The notes under the pieces were generated by a model. It was not told where the DNA came from. It made no database searches and worked only from the letters and a program-made list of their open reading frames with translations. From contig NZ_VCMZ01000001.1 of assembly GCF_006352475.1 (NCBI RefSeq), positions 2,976,001 through 3,040,000 of the forward strand: a stretch of DNA of 64,000 nt. The letters run 5' to 3'. This document shows, one piece after another, positions 1 through 8,252 of this stretch. The stretch's first letter is position 1, and each line of letters opens with the position of its first letter. The position numbers were made by a program, and so were the translations under genes. Source of the stretch: Acinetobacter pullicarnis. Lineage in GTDB: Bacteria; Pseudomonadota; Gammaproteobacteria; Pseudomonadales; Moraxellaceae.

Positions 1-1
1 C

Positions 2-73
2 GTTAAAATTCAAGCGTTACAACGTCACCCAGCGAAAAACACACCAATGCACGCTGACTTTAAACGCGCTTAA
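2..73 (+). CDS. rplY: 50S ribosomal protein L25, C-terminal end (partial)
   Basis: Only the last 23 codons and the stop are in the window. The tail reads ...LQRHPAKNTPMHADFKRA, which matches the end of the short single-domain L25 proteins that bind 5S rRNA (family motif HP..k....HvDF.R). Ending right after this motif means the short form without the C-terminal CTC-type extension. The neighbour 20 bp downstream is pth, and rplY-pth is a common gammaproteobacterial order, which supports the call. The 5' part lies outside the window, so start and regulation cannot be judged. Confidence 0.85.
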   Translation, partial: VKIQALQRHPAKNTPMHADFKRA

Positions 74-95
74 GTGCTGATTTAAAGGCATATTG

Positions 96-674
96 GTGTC
101 GAATATTTCGCTCCTGATCGGTTTGGGTAATCCTGGAAAGGAATATGCCCAAACCCGTCATAATGCAGGCTTTTGGTTCATTGAACAGCTTGCCGATCAA
201 TATAATATCCAACTCAAAGCAGATCCAAAATTTCATGCCTATAGTGGCCGTGGAACCATTGAAGGCCATGACGTGCGCCTACTGCTACCGACCACTTTTA
301 TGAACCGTTCTGGTCAAAGTGTTGTCCCCTTCGCAAAATTTTATCAAATTCAACCTGAATCGATCTTGATTGCCCATGATGAACTGGATATGAATCCAGG
401 CATTATTCGCCTAAAAACTGGCGGTGGTCATGGTGGACACAATGGTTTAAAAGATATCGTGCCACATATTGGCCCAAATTTTCATCGTTTACGTATTGGT
501 ATTGGTCACCCAGGTCATAAAGACCAAGTGTCTGGTCATGTTTTAGGCAAAGCGCCAAGCAGCGAACAAACATTGATGGATGATGCGATTTACCATGCAA
601 AATCACGTATTAAACTGTTACTCGACGGCGAAGTTCAACAGGCGATGAATCAAATTAATGCACATAAGCCTTAA
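96..674 (+). CDS. pth: Peptidyl-tRNA hydrolase
   Basis: Cytosolic hydrolase that cleaves the ester bond of peptidyl-tRNAs dropped from stalled ribosomes and so recycles tRNA. About 192 residues, the usual bacterial Pth length. Visible motifs are GLGNPG near residue 9 with the substrate-binding Asn12, the TRHNAGF segment carrying catalytic His22, FMNRSG, HDELD with the conserved acidic residue, and [14 protein letters not shown] prefer the GTG at 96, giving [14 protein letters not shown], over the TTG one codon earlier, because Pth proteins normally begin only a few residues before this strand. It lies 22 bp behind rplY and is probably cotranscribed with it. Confidence 0.95.
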   Translation: MSNISLLIGLGNPGKEYAQTRHNAGFWFIEQLADQYNIQLKADPKFHAYSGRGTIEGHDVRLLLPTTFMNRSGQSVVPFAKFYQIQPESILIAHDELDMNPGIIRLKTGGGHGGHNGLKDIVPHIGPNFHRLRIGIGHPGHKDQVSGHVLGKAPSSEQTLMDDAIYHAKSRIKLLLDGEVQQAMNQINAHKP

Positions 675-840
675 TTACACCGACTGACGCTTCATTTCAT
701 ATTGTCATAAATTCCTTGCCATATCATGTCATTAAGTGGCAAAATTTGGCCGTGAATAAATCACTGAGTCCTTATGTTGGTGGTCACGATAAGATCGCCA
801 CAAAAGATCAGCACCAAGATTAACTTAGGAGACGCGAATC

Positions 841-1221
841 ATGCTATCTCGTTTATTAAAATGTAAAATTCATCGCGCAGTCGTCAGCCATGCAGAACTT
901 CATTATGAAGGATCATGTGCGATTGACGGTACATTAATGGATTTAGCAGGTATTCGTGAATACGAAGAAATTCATGTTTGGAATGTCACCAATGGTAAGC
1001 GTTTCACCACCTATGCGATTCGTGGTGAAAATGACTCTGGAATTATCTCCGTCAATGGTGGTGCAGCGCATCAAGCCGATGTTGGTGATTTAGTGATTAT
1101 TGCCACTTTTGGTGACTTTACAGAAGCCGAAGCAGATGCACATCAACCACGTTTGGTTTATGCCAACCCAGACAACACGGTTAATCACACCGCAAACTGT
1201 ATTCCAGTCCAAATTGCTTAA
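841..1221 (+). CDS. panD: Aspartate 1-decarboxylase precursor
   Basis: Makes beta-alanine from L-aspartate for pantothenate and coenzyme A synthesis. The protein is a pyruvoyl enzyme that cleaves itself. The cleavage site Gly24-Ser25 is visible in YEGSC, Ser25 becoming the pyruvoyl group, and Lys9 and Tyr58 of the active site are both present. Length 126 residues is typical. The start is preceded by TTAGGAGA, a good ribosome binding site. It stands alone, about 165 bp after pth, and is closed by a clear terminator at 1244, so it is probably a single-gene transcript. Confidence 0.97.
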   Translation: MLSRLLKCKIHRAVVSHAELHYEGSCAIDGTLMDLAGIREYEEIHVWNVTNGKRFTTYAIRGENDSGIISVNGGAAHQADVGDLVIIATFGDFTEAEADAHQPRLVYANPDNTVNHTANCIPVQIA

Positions 1222-1243
1222 AGCAGTCTCTGAACGGAATATC

Positions 1244-1268
1244 AAAAGCCCCTCGTGGGCTTTTCTTG
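1244..1268 (+). terminator. Rho-independent terminator after panD
   Basis: The arms AAAAGCCC (1244-1251) and GGGCTTTT (1257-1264) form a perfect 8-bp stem with a 5-base loop, 23 bp beyond the panD stop, and the stem ends in a short T run. Confidence 0.8.
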
Positions 1269-1450
1269 TCTTTGTAGATTACGACTTGCTCAAGATAAAG
1301 CACTACTATTAACGTGAACTGTATAAAAACCATTCAACTAAGGTTACGTTTCATAGGCGTTAAATAGAGATTTCGCCTTCAGACTAGATTGTGATCAAAA
1401 ATCATCCTATGCTTGTGGATTGTCTTATTTTTTCCTTTTAAGGGACTCCC

Positions 1451-1831
1451 ATGAAAAAAACAACTCAACTTATTTTCGCTATTTCTGTTGCTTCTACTTT
1501 TACACTGCTTTCAAATACAGCCACTGCTGCCGCATTAGATTGTGCTGCCAAAAAAGCAGAGATTGAAACTCAACTCAGCTATGCAAAACAGTATGGTAAT
1601 AGTTATCGTATCCACGGTCTTGAAAGCGCACTGGCTAAAAACAGCCAATACTGTAATGATGCTGAGCTTCGCCAAAAACATGCAAAAAAAGTGGCTGAAA
1701 AACAACAGAAAGTGACTGAGCGTGAAAATGATCTCGCACGTGCCAAGCAACAAGGTGATGCCAAAAAAATTGAAAAGCAACAACGAAAACTTCAAAAAGC
1801 AATTGCTGAGTTAAACGAAGTAAAAGCTTAA
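1451..1831 (+). CDS. DUF1090 family periplasmic protein (YqjC-like)
   Basis: 126 residues. An N-terminal signal peptide of about 26 residues ends near TATAAALDC, so export to the periplasm is expected. The mature part has two cysteines (LDCAAKK and SQYCND) that may pair, followed by a long, highly charged helix rich in Lys, Gln and Glu that looks like a coiled coil. Composition and layout match the DUF1090/YqjC family of small enterobacterial periplasmic proteins, whose function I cannot give. The start is backed by AAGGGA 8 bp upstream. It is monocistronic between panD and a convergent pair, with its own terminator. Confidence 0.75.
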   Translation: MKKTTQLIFAISVASTFTLLSNTATAAALDCAAKKAEIETQLSYAKQYGNSYRIHGLESALAKNSQYCNDAELRQKHAKKVAEKQQKVTERENDLARAKQQGDAKKIEKQQRKLQKAIAELNEVKA

Positions 1832-1894
1832 GTCGATATTAAAGAGGCTGATGAAAAGTAGCCTCATCTTTATTGGCTTTAAACGCTGTAAAAG

Positions 1895-1926
1895 AAAATG
1901 CCCTCTGCGATGCAAGGGGCATTTTT
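1895..1926 (+). terminator. Rho-independent terminator after the DUF1090 gene
   Basis: AAAATGCCC (1895-1903) pairs with GGGCATTTTT (1917-1926) around a 13-base loop. The A and T tracts on both sides may let it also stop the convergent transcript coming from the gene ending at 2005. Confidence 0.75.
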
Positions 1927-2004
1927 CATTGCAAAAATGATTATTTTTTATGATGCTAATCAATCAAATCCCAATAAATTCAAGTAAATGCTGATTTATT
2001 CATC

Positions 2005-2607
2005 CTAGCGCTCAGTTTGCTCACGGCTGCCCTGCCACCAAAATCGTACTTGTTCACAGCCGAGTATTTTCAGGTTTTCTCCACGTAAGGATGCCAAAAT
2101 TGCATTGCCACTGTCATCCACTTTAAATTCTGCATAGTGTGCTTGCTCATAGCAACTGGCTAGACCTTCAGCGAACAAGAAACTTTGACTACTCGGATAT
2201 AGACTATCAACATAATTACTTGGGTTTTTCAGTTTTAACGGCTTAATTGTACGTGTCTGATCTAGTTGTAATGGATCAATCACGGTATGCACCACCCTTT
2301 GCTGTGCATCCAACTGAACATACATCAGTATATTGGGCTTATTTTCAATATACGTTTGAATCCCAGCGTATATATTCGATAGATTCGCTCTATCTGATAG
2401 ATCCTCCGATGCTGGGTTATTGCTAAAATAAAGTTCATAACGCAAGGCCATATAATCACCTTGCAAAATCGAACGCGGATCCACAGGACGCAATTCCACA
2501 TAAAGACTTTGGCTGTGTTTAAGCTGCCATTGGTTTTTGACAATAATACCGAGAAATAAGCCAATCGAAAGTACAGCAAGTATTAAGGCACTATATTTTT
2601 TAATCAT
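2005..2607 (-). CDS. GDYXXLXY domain protein
   Basis: 200 residues with one N-terminal membrane segment (about residues 8-24) and the rest outside the membrane, probably periplasmic. The family signature is exact: GDYMALRY follows VDPRSILQ near residue 50. Two cysteines are present towards the C-terminus. Its start overlaps the last 4 bp of the upstream DUF4401 membrane gene (2604), so the two are translationally coupled. This pairing is the usual arrangement for the family and suggests a membrane complex, but no activity is established to my knowledge. Confidence 0.85.
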   Translation of the reverse strand: MIKKYSALILAVLSIGLFLGIIVKNQWQLKHSQSLYVELRPVDPRSILQGDYMALRYELYFSNNPASEDLSDRANLSNIYAGIQTYIENKPNILMYVQLDAQQRVVHTVIDPLQLDQTRTIKPLKLKNPSNYVDSLYPSSQSFLFAEGLASCYEQAHYAEFKVDDSGNAILASLRGENLKILGCEQVRFWWQGSREQTER

Positions 2608-4409
2608 GCCCCTTCTCCTTGTACCGCATTATCTTGATCAGGTGCATGTGTACTTTTTTGCAAGCTACTTTGTAAAATAAAATGCAGTACAAATATCAGC
2701 AAAGCTGAAATAAAAATACTCAAGGCTTTAAATAGAAAACTCAAATCAAGTAAATAATACAGTTGCCACAATATATACATCAAAATAAGCAGTGCACAGG
2801 CATACACCAATTTGTCCCGTGCTTGAATTGCCCACACTAAAATCAGCAATAATAAATAAACTTCAAAATAACCGAGCAAACTGAGCATCATGCCCAGCAA
2901 GGTGACGGCAAGCATGGGGATAGCTTTCAACTGTGGTTTTAAAATAAACCAAGCACTCGCAGCAACCCAGAGCAGTGATAAAAGCGTATTCCAACTTAAA
3001 CCTTGATATAGCGCAAAATGGCTTGTTAAACCCAATTGATATTGCAGTGAGCGCATGACAACAATGGCCAAAACCAATAACATCACACTCCGCCGATAAG
3101 CCAAATCGGCAATCCGCGCCAATATGAAAATTAGGCTATAACACAGCAGATTAAATCCCGTCCAAATTGCAATATATAATTGTGTATCCAATTCCGGCAG
3201 ACTCGATAGATCAAACCAGACGATCCAAGCCGCAATATAGGTCGCAATCAATTGCAACGCGATAAAAAACCAATGACTACGCAAATATAAGCACAAACCC
3301 AGTATTGCAAGCTGTACCGCAAAAACAATACTGGTGATTTTAGTGAGTTCATAACTATGCCACATCAACGCGACTTGACCACTGATTAATAAGCAATAGG
3401 CCAATTGCCGTGCAAAATAATGTCGATATTTTCTTAAAATAAAACTACTGGCAACAATAAACACAGCGCCCAAAAGCAAAGACAAGGTTCCCCAACTCAT
3501 TAAGAAGCTTGTCGCCAATAAAATACCCGCCAACCAAGCGCCAAAAGCCAGTGGGATCACATAAAAATTGGTCTGTGGCAATAACCGAACCAATGCACAG
3601 CTTAATAGCGCAAACCATGCAAAAATCAGCAATGCTAAAGCGAAGAATACGGCACTGTCTAAAGCAAAGTTTTGCTCAAGGATAATATGCACCAGCCAAA
3701 TAGTGCTACTTATTCCAATACTGAGCGCAGCTAAACTACTGCCCAATGGTTGCTTATTTAAATAGAGATAGATAAACGCACTTACAGGTAATAAAAATGA
3801 TGACAGCAAATAAAACCATTGCTCAGCACTAATAAAACGGAACATCGAATACGCTGAAATCACGGCAAAGAACAATAAAAAAACATAGCTTAAAGCCGCA
3901 TATTGTTTCAAACACCAGAGAGCACAAAGCAAAGCTAAAGTATTAAGTCCAGCTAAATAAATAACATTAGACTGCTCGAGTAAATGCATCTGCTTAAAAT
4001 ATAAAAATAAAGCCAGCTGACTAACAATACTCAACAGGCAGAATATGCCGATATTCGGCCGTAATAACCAAGGCAATAACAACACCGACCACAGTAAAAA
4101 TAATAAATAACTGTCTGCACCAGTTTGATAGACCTGACCAATAACCGCCAAACTTAAACCTAACATCAGTCCACAAATACAATCGAGACTTTGCCGAATA
4201 CGCGCATTATGTGAATAAAAGACACTGGTAATGGCCGTCAAAAATAATAAAATCAATGGAATACTCAATTGCATTCCACGTGGAATCATCCACCAATTGG
4301 CTGCAATCAAATAAATAAAGCTACTCGCCAACAAACCCAATGCAATCACTTGCAACAGATCAATAAACTTTTGTTGTCGTAATGGAAATAAATGAAAAAC
4401 CATATTCAC
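2604..4409 (-). CDS. DUF2157/DUF4401-type multi-pass membrane protein
   Basis: 601 residues, very hydrophobic, with roughly 18 predicted membrane segments one after another and short charged loops. The N-terminal part resembles DUF2157 and the C-terminal part DUF4401; I recognise the pair by layout and by the downstream GDYXXLXY partner rather than by any catalytic motif. The two genes overlap by 4 bp and form an operon read away from ribB. Function is unknown. The long string of helices without large soluble domains argues for a structural or transport role, which is inference only. Confidence 0.75.
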   Translation of the reverse strand: MNMVFHLFPLRQQKFIDLLQVIALGLLASSFIYLIAANWWMIPRGMQLSIPLILLFLTAITSVFYSHNARIRQSLDCICGLMLGLSLAVIGQVYQTGADSYLLFLLWSVLLLPWLLRPNIGIFCLLSIVSQLALFLYFKQMHLLEQSNVIYLAGLNTLALLCALWCLKQYAALSYVFLLFFAVISAYSMFRFISAEQWFYLLSSFLLPVSAFIYLYLNKQPLGSSLAALSIGISSTIWLVHIILEQNFALDSAVFFALALLIFAWFALLSCALVRLLPQTNFYVIPLAFGAWLAGILLATSFLMSWGTLSLLLGAVFIVASSFILRKYRHYFARQLAYCLLISGQVALMWHSYELTKITSIVFAVQLAILGLCLYLRSHWFFIALQLIATYIAAWIVWFDLSSLPELDTQLYIAIWTGFNLLCYSLIFILARIADLAYRRSVMLLVLAIVVMRSLQYQLGLTSHFALYQGLSWNTLLSLLWVAASAWFILKPQLKAIPMLAVTLLGMMLSLLGYFEVYLLLLILVWAIQARDKLVYACALLILMYILWQLYYLLDLSFLFKALSIFISALLIFVLHFILQSSLQKSTHAPDQDNAVQGEGA

Positions 4410-4628
4410 TTAAATTGTCCCCTCTTTTAGTAACGGCATCGCTGTTTAGCTAAAGTGAATAGCGCTCGACGCATACCGAGCTTGAGCAGTAGCCAACACC
4501 TTTTCTCACATGCATCATCTGGATCAACGTGCTTTGGTGTATTTGAATATTAATTCTATCTATAGCACTGATGTTTATATACAAAATAGATCACAAAGCA
4601 AAAATCTAGCGTATACTTTTGTGACATC
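4410..4628. promoter_or_regulatory. Divergent promoter region between the DUF4401 gene and the ribB riboswitch
   Basis: AT-rich spacer with no gene. A good sigma-70 -10 box, TATACT, lies at 4612-4617, a few bases before the FMN aptamer, so the riboswitch transcript probably begins around 4624. I see no strong -35 at the expected distance. The promoter of the minus-strand operon must lie nearer 4410-4500 but is not clear. Confidence 0.5.
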
Positions 4629-4792
4629 GCTTCAGGGCGGGGTGTAATTCCCCACCGGTGGTAAATTAAAAAGTGAAATCATTTTGCTTATTTAATCAGC
4701 CCACGAGCCTGTCAAACGATTTAAGTTTGACTCGCAGATTTGGTGAAAAACCAAAGCCGACGGTATAGTCCGGATGAAAGAAGACGACGTCA
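4629..4792 (+). promoter_or_regulatory. FMN riboswitch (RFN element) controlling ribB
   Basis: The conserved blocks of the RFN aptamer are all present in order: CTTCAGGGCGGGGTG with its pairing partner TTCCCCACCGG, a variable hairpin, AGCCCACGAGC, the GTCAAACGATTTAAG stem, and the closing GCCGACGGTATAGTCCGGAT followed by GAAAGAAG. The variable P3-type insert is AT-rich. FMN binding normally switches off expression of riboflavin genes, here ribB 100 bp downstream. Confidence 0.97.
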
Positions 4793-4797
4793 CGACA

Positions 4798-4828
4798 CCC
4801 TGATCAATAATAGATTAGGGCTTTTGTT
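4798..4828 (+). terminator. Expression-platform hairpin of the FMN riboswitch
   Basis: CCCTGATC (4798-4805) pairs with GATTAGGG (4813-4820, one G-T pair) and is followed by CTTTTGTT. Its position directly after the aptamer fits a ligand-controlled terminator. The T run is weak, so control at translation is also possible. Confidence 0.6.
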
Positions 4829-4893
4829 ACGAGCTTATTTTCAATTATGTCCTGAAATGTTCAACCGTATTTTTCAATTACGAGAGCGTTTCA

Positions 4894-5553
4894 ATGTCTA
4901 GTTTAATTCAACCCGAAATTTTCTTCTCAGCACTTGCTCCAGCAGAGCAACGCGTTCAACAAGCCATCGAAGATATGCGCCAAGGCAAACCTGTTTTGGT
5001 GATGGATGATTTTGATCGTGAAAATGAAGCGGATTTAATTGTCGCTGCTGATACCCTCAATGTAAGTACCATGGCACGCATGATTCGTGATGGTTCAGGC
5101 ATTGTCTGTTTATGTTTAACCGAACAACAAGCAGATCATCTCGAACTGCCACCGATGGTGGCACACAACTCAAGCCATTTTCATACGGCATTCACCGTGA
5201 CTATCGAAGCCGCTGCAGGCGTGACCACAGGTGTCTCAGCACAAGATCGTGTTACGACTATTCATGCAGCCACTCAAAAAGGTGCTGTTGCCAGTGATCT
5301 TAACCGCCCAGGCCATGTCTTCCCTTTACGTGCCCGTGATGGCGGTGTATTAACCCGTCGTGGACATACTGAAAGTTCTGTCGACTTGGCACGCTTAGCT
5401 GGCCTAAGCCCTGCTGGTGTACTGTGTGAACTGACCAACCCAGATGGCAGCATGTCTGCGGGTATTCAAGTGTTGGCTTATGCACAAACCCATGAATTAA
5501 CTTTGATTAGTGTAGACGAGCTGGCGCAGTATCGCCTAAAACACTCGCTCTAA
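4894..5553 (+). CDS. ribB: 3,4-dihydroxy-2-butanone 4-phosphate synthase
   Basis: Converts ribulose 5-phosphate to the four-carbon unit used for the riboflavin ring. 219 residues, the size of the monofunctional RibB. The acidic loop [12 protein letters not shown] (residues 38-49) that binds magnesium and substrate is intact, as are [37 protein letters not shown] and the C-terminal CELTNPDG block. There is no GTP cyclohydrolase II domain attached. It stands alone under an FMN riboswitch, the typical layout for a feedback-controlled extra ribB outside a larger rib operon. It ends in a clear terminator. Confidence 0.96.
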   Translation: MSSLIQPEIFFSALAPAEQRVQQAIEDMRQGKPVLVMDDFDRENEADLIVAADTLNVSTMARMIRDGSGIVCLCLTEQQADHLELPPMVAHNSSHFHTAFTVTIEAAAGVTTGVSAQDRVTTIHAATQKGAVASDLNRPGHVFPLRARDGGVLTRRGHTESSVDLARLAGLSPAGVLCELTNPDGSMSAGIQVLAYAQTHELTLISVDELAQYRLKHSL

Positions 5554-5586
5554 AACCAATCAAATTACATTATCCTTTAAACATAA

Positions 5587-5618
5587 ATCCCCTGAACTTA
5601 AGTGCTCAGGGGATTTTT
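5587..5618 (+). terminator. Terminator between ribB and the HPP gene
   Basis: ATCCCCTGA (5587-5595) pairs perfectly with TCAGGGGAT (5606-5614), followed by five T residues. It lies 34 bp past ribB. Confidence 0.85.
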
Positions 5619-5654
5619 CATGCAGCATGCTGTGCCCAGATTCAAGCTCTCGCA

Positions 5655-6239
5655 TTACTGCCCTTTTGGGGTTTTCGTCTGGCAAAGCGCCAACGCATAA
5701 CTTGGCCATTTTTTCTGACTGCGAATATTATTGACCAGCCATGCAATGCTGATCAGTGTGACTGCCCCAGTCAGCACAGGGAAGATCAGAAAACTCCAAC
5801 CATAGTCCACGGTATTTGCTGTCAATAAAATCACCAAGGGATTGGCCCCTGCAGGTGGATGTACACAGCGTAGAAGTTGCATCAATGCAATCGCACAACC
5901 AACCGCCAGCGCAATACTCCATGTGGTCACACCAAATAACTTAAGCACGGCTAAACCAACAAATGCTGAGATCAAATGTCCAAAGAGGATATTACGTGGT
6001 TGCGCCAAGGGTGAAATTGGCACGGCATACAGCAAAACGCAGGTTGCACCAAAAGGTGCCATGATCAATAGATGATTTGACCACTGCCCCAAGAGCAACA
6101 ATGCAAAAATACTTAATGTTCCGCCAATCAGCCCACGCATGATTTCAATCAACGGTGGCCGTGTGGCTAACTGTTCTTTTCCTGACAAGAATGAAAATTT
6201 CATTTGTCTGATCCATTGCGGTACGATCGAATAACGCAT
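5655..6239 (-). CDS. HPP family integral membrane protein
   Basis: 194 residues with four hydrophobic segments (roughly residues 35-53, 58-72, 82-115 and 135-165). The family signature is present as RCVHPPAGANPLVILLT near residues 122-138. HPP proteins are small inner-membrane proteins; some cyanobacterial relatives carry nitrite, but I cannot transfer that substrate here. It is divergent from a TetR gene, and a perfect palindrome lies 6 bp before its start codon, so repression by that regulator is likely. No good ribosome binding site is seen before the ATG at 6239; ATG 6203 is an alternative start. Confidence 0.8.
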   Translation of the reverse strand: MRYSIVPQWIRQMKFSFLSGKEQLATRPPLIEIMRGLIGGTLSIFALLLLGQWSNHLLIMAPFGATCVLLYAVPISPLAQPRNILFGHLISAFVGLAVLKLFGVTTWSIALAVGCAIALMQLLRCVHPPAGANPLVILLTANTVDYGWSFLIFPVLTGAVTLISIAWLVNNIRSQKKWPSYALALCQTKTPKGQ

Positions 6240-6244
6240 AAAAT

Positions 6245-6260
6245 AGTACAGATCTGTACT
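6245..6260. promoter_or_regulatory. Perfect 16-bp palindrome, likely TetR operator
   Basis: AGTACAGATCTGTACT is a perfect inverted repeat with no spacer. It lies between the divergently read HPP and TetR genes, directly beside the HPP start. Size, symmetry and place fit the operator of the adjacent regulator. No protein-binding data are available. Confidence 0.65.
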
Positions 6261-6326
6261 AATCGCAAGAAAAAAGCGTAAAATTTAAAAGTGAAAAACC
6301 AACAACAACCTGAGGTCATCAATCTG

Positions 6327-6893
6327 ATGTCTAAATCTGCAGAAAAAATTTTAGATACTGCTGAAGATTTATTTAACCAGCATAGCTTTGTCGCTGTTGG
6401 GGTCGATTTAATTCGAGATCAATCGGGTTGCTCAAAAACGACCCTCTACACCTATTTTAAAAATAAGCAGCAACTGATTTTGGCGGTGCTGGAACAACGA
6501 GATCTACGTTTTAGACAACAACTCGAACAGTATGTCGCTGCGAGCCATGGACTTGAGGCTGTTCAAAAGATTTTTGAATGGCATATGCAATGGTTTCAAC
6601 GTGATGATTTTAAAGGCTGTTTATTTGTGCGTGCCGTTGCAGAATCATCTGCGCAGGATCAAGCAATCATTAGGCTTGCACAAGCACATAAGCAATGGGT
6701 TAGACAGTTGATTGAGCAGCATTGCCAAAATTTCAGCAATGCCGATGCTATCAGCCAGATGAGCTATCATTTACTTGAAGGATTAATCAGTCGTTTTCTG
6801 GTCGAAGGCTATGACGCGAAAATCGCGCAAAATAGCCAAGCGAGCTTAGTGCAATTCATCACACTCTCAAACACTCAACCAAACCTGCTTTAA
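6327..6893 (+). CDS. TetR/AcrR family transcriptional regulator
   Basis: About 188 residues. The N-terminal helix-turn-helix runs from ILDTAEDLF through SGCSKTTLYTYFKNKQQLILAVL, the classic TetR pattern, followed by an all-helical ligand-binding part containing WHMQWFQRDDFKGCLFVRA, as in the subgroup that regulates small exporters or oxidoreductases. I chose ATG 6327, giving MSKSAEK, because GAGG precedes it and it leaves the usual short lead before helix 1; GTG 6291 would add 12 residues without a visible ribosome binding site. It is divergent from the HPP gene and probably controls both itself and HPP through the palindrome at 6245. The ligand is unknown. Confidence 0.88.
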   Translation: MSKSAEKILDTAEDLFNQHSFVAVGVDLIRDQSGCSKTTLYTYFKNKQQLILAVLEQRDLRFRQQLEQYVAASHGLEAVQKIFEWHMQWFQRDDFKGCLFVRAVAESSAQDQAIIRLAQAHKQWVRQLIEQHCQNFSNADAISQMSYHLLEGLISRFLVEGYDAKIAQNSQASLVQFITLSNTQPNLL

Positions 6894-6997
6894 ACAGATC
6901 TAGCAAGGCCCTCTCTTGATGCAAAGCCAATTGCTGTACCCAAGGTGCCAGCAATGGCTTTATAGCCCAGAAATACGATCTAAGCGCAAGATAATGT

Positions 6998-7606
6998 TTA
7001 ACCCAGCAAGGTACTGTAAATTCCGTAAAGTGCAACCGCAATTAAGATCAGGCCACAACCCGCGAGCAGCGTGTGATAGATTTTAGATTGAGCCAAGCGG
7101 TTGAACACCAGATAGACCAGACTTAGGGTGGCAAAGTCCAATACAACCCAAGTCGCGGTCAGTAACCCTAAACTCTGATTCAAGTCCGGCAATACATGAA
7201 TAAACTGCGGAAAAAAGGAAGCAAAGAAAATAATATCTTTGGGATTAGATATCGCTACAAGGAAGCCTTGTTTAAAGCCTCCTGCTGTTGCCGACACTGT
7301 TGCCAGTGTTTGATTGTGGTCGAATGCCTCTCTTAGAATCTGGATCCCAATATAGGCAATATATAAACAACCCAAAATTTTGACGAGATTAAAGCTAGTC
7401 GAATCAAGCTTAAATACACCTTTTAAAATCAGAATCGAAAGAAAAATTAACACCAAGGAGGCTAGGTTTGTACCAATGATCGTTTCTAAGGCTTTTTTGT
7501 AGCCACCTTTTAAACCTGCACTGGCCACCAGCAACATTACAGGGCCTGGTGTCGCAATCATCACAATCACGGTCACAGCATAAAATAAATATTCGGTCAA
7601 ATTCAT
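6998..7606 (-). CDS. LysE/RhtB family amino acid exporter
   Basis: 202 residues with six hydrophobic segments, the standard LysE/RhtB size. The family mark near the first helix is present (MIATPGPVMLLVASAGLKGGYKKA), and the mid-protein segment AISNPKDIIFFASFFPQFI is also typical. Members export amino acids or related small metabolites across the inner membrane; the substrate cannot be read from the sequence. It is read in the same direction as the DUF1289 gene upstream (38 bp apart), so the two may be cotranscribed. A gene-free 100 bp follows before the convergent TetR gene. Confidence 0.9.
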   Translation of the reverse strand: MNLTEYLFYAVTVIVMIATPGPVMLLVASAGLKGGYKKALETIIGTNLASLVLIFLSILILKGVFKLDSTSFNLVKILGCLYIAYIGIQILREAFDHNQTLATVSATAGGFKQGFLVAISNPKDIIFFASFFPQFIHVLPDLNQSLGLLTATWVVLDFATLSLVYLVFNRLAQSKIYHTLLAGCGLILIAVALYGIYSTLLG

Positions 7607-7644
7607 CGTTATTTTCTAGTTCTTTATTACGGTTGATCAAACGC

Positions 7645-8139
7645 TTAAAGATCGTCTTCCTGTTCATTCCATTTCAATAAAGTCTGACCCATAACATCCG
7701 CGCGTAACCAAGCAAAATCATAACTGGCTTTACCAAGCGCAAGAGCACGGCGCTCAAACTCGTCCCAAATCGGTTTGACCTGGTGTGGACGAATCCCTAA
7801 GCCACTTTCTGTTGCTAAATTTCTATTTTTTTCACATAACTTTAAAGCTTGATAGAGCTTTCGACCTTGACTCGCTGTCTCTAAAACCCGCACCCGTTTC
7901 GATAAAATAAATTGTTCCACTTGCTCGAGCTGTGCCAAAGGCAGCATTGGCAACAAAATTTGATCAAGCTGTGCATCTAAACGGGTCCACACCGCAACAC
8001 GCTGCTCAAGGTTATAGGTATTCCATTGAATAATTTCATGGTTATAACGTCTGCAACCACGGCAAACCGCATCACCAAACACAGTAGAACAACGCCCGAC
8101 ACAGGGCGTTAATGTTGGGATACGACGTTGGTTATTCAA
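7645..8139 (-). CDS. DUF1289 domain protein
   Basis: 164 residues. The N-terminal DUF1289 part holds the cysteine pattern CVGRCSTVFGDAVCRGCRR (residues 13-31), four cysteines that look fit to hold a metal or iron-sulfur cluster, followed by W..... and a helical C-terminal part rich in charged residues that has no family I recognise. The start is TTG at 8139, supported by AGAGGAAAAG just upstream; no other start in this frame precedes the cysteine motif. DUF1289 proteins are small and of unknown role. Its neighbour is the LysE exporter. Confidence 0.8.
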   Translation of the reverse strand: MNNQRRIPTLTPCVGRCSTVFGDAVCRGCRRYNHEIIQWNTYNLEQRVAVWTRLDAQLDQILLPMLPLAQLEQVEQFILSKRVRVLETASQGRKLYQALKLCEKNRNLATESGLGIRPHQVKPIWDEFERRALALGKASYDFAWLRADVMGQTLLKWNEQEDDL

Positions 8140-8252
8140 AATACTTTTCCTCTCAAACCCATATTCACTTTATGGTTTTCTCGCTTATTCTGTAATTTCG
8201 CGTTAAAATGCGCCCCAGAATTTTTCATATACTAATACATTTGGAGTACTCG

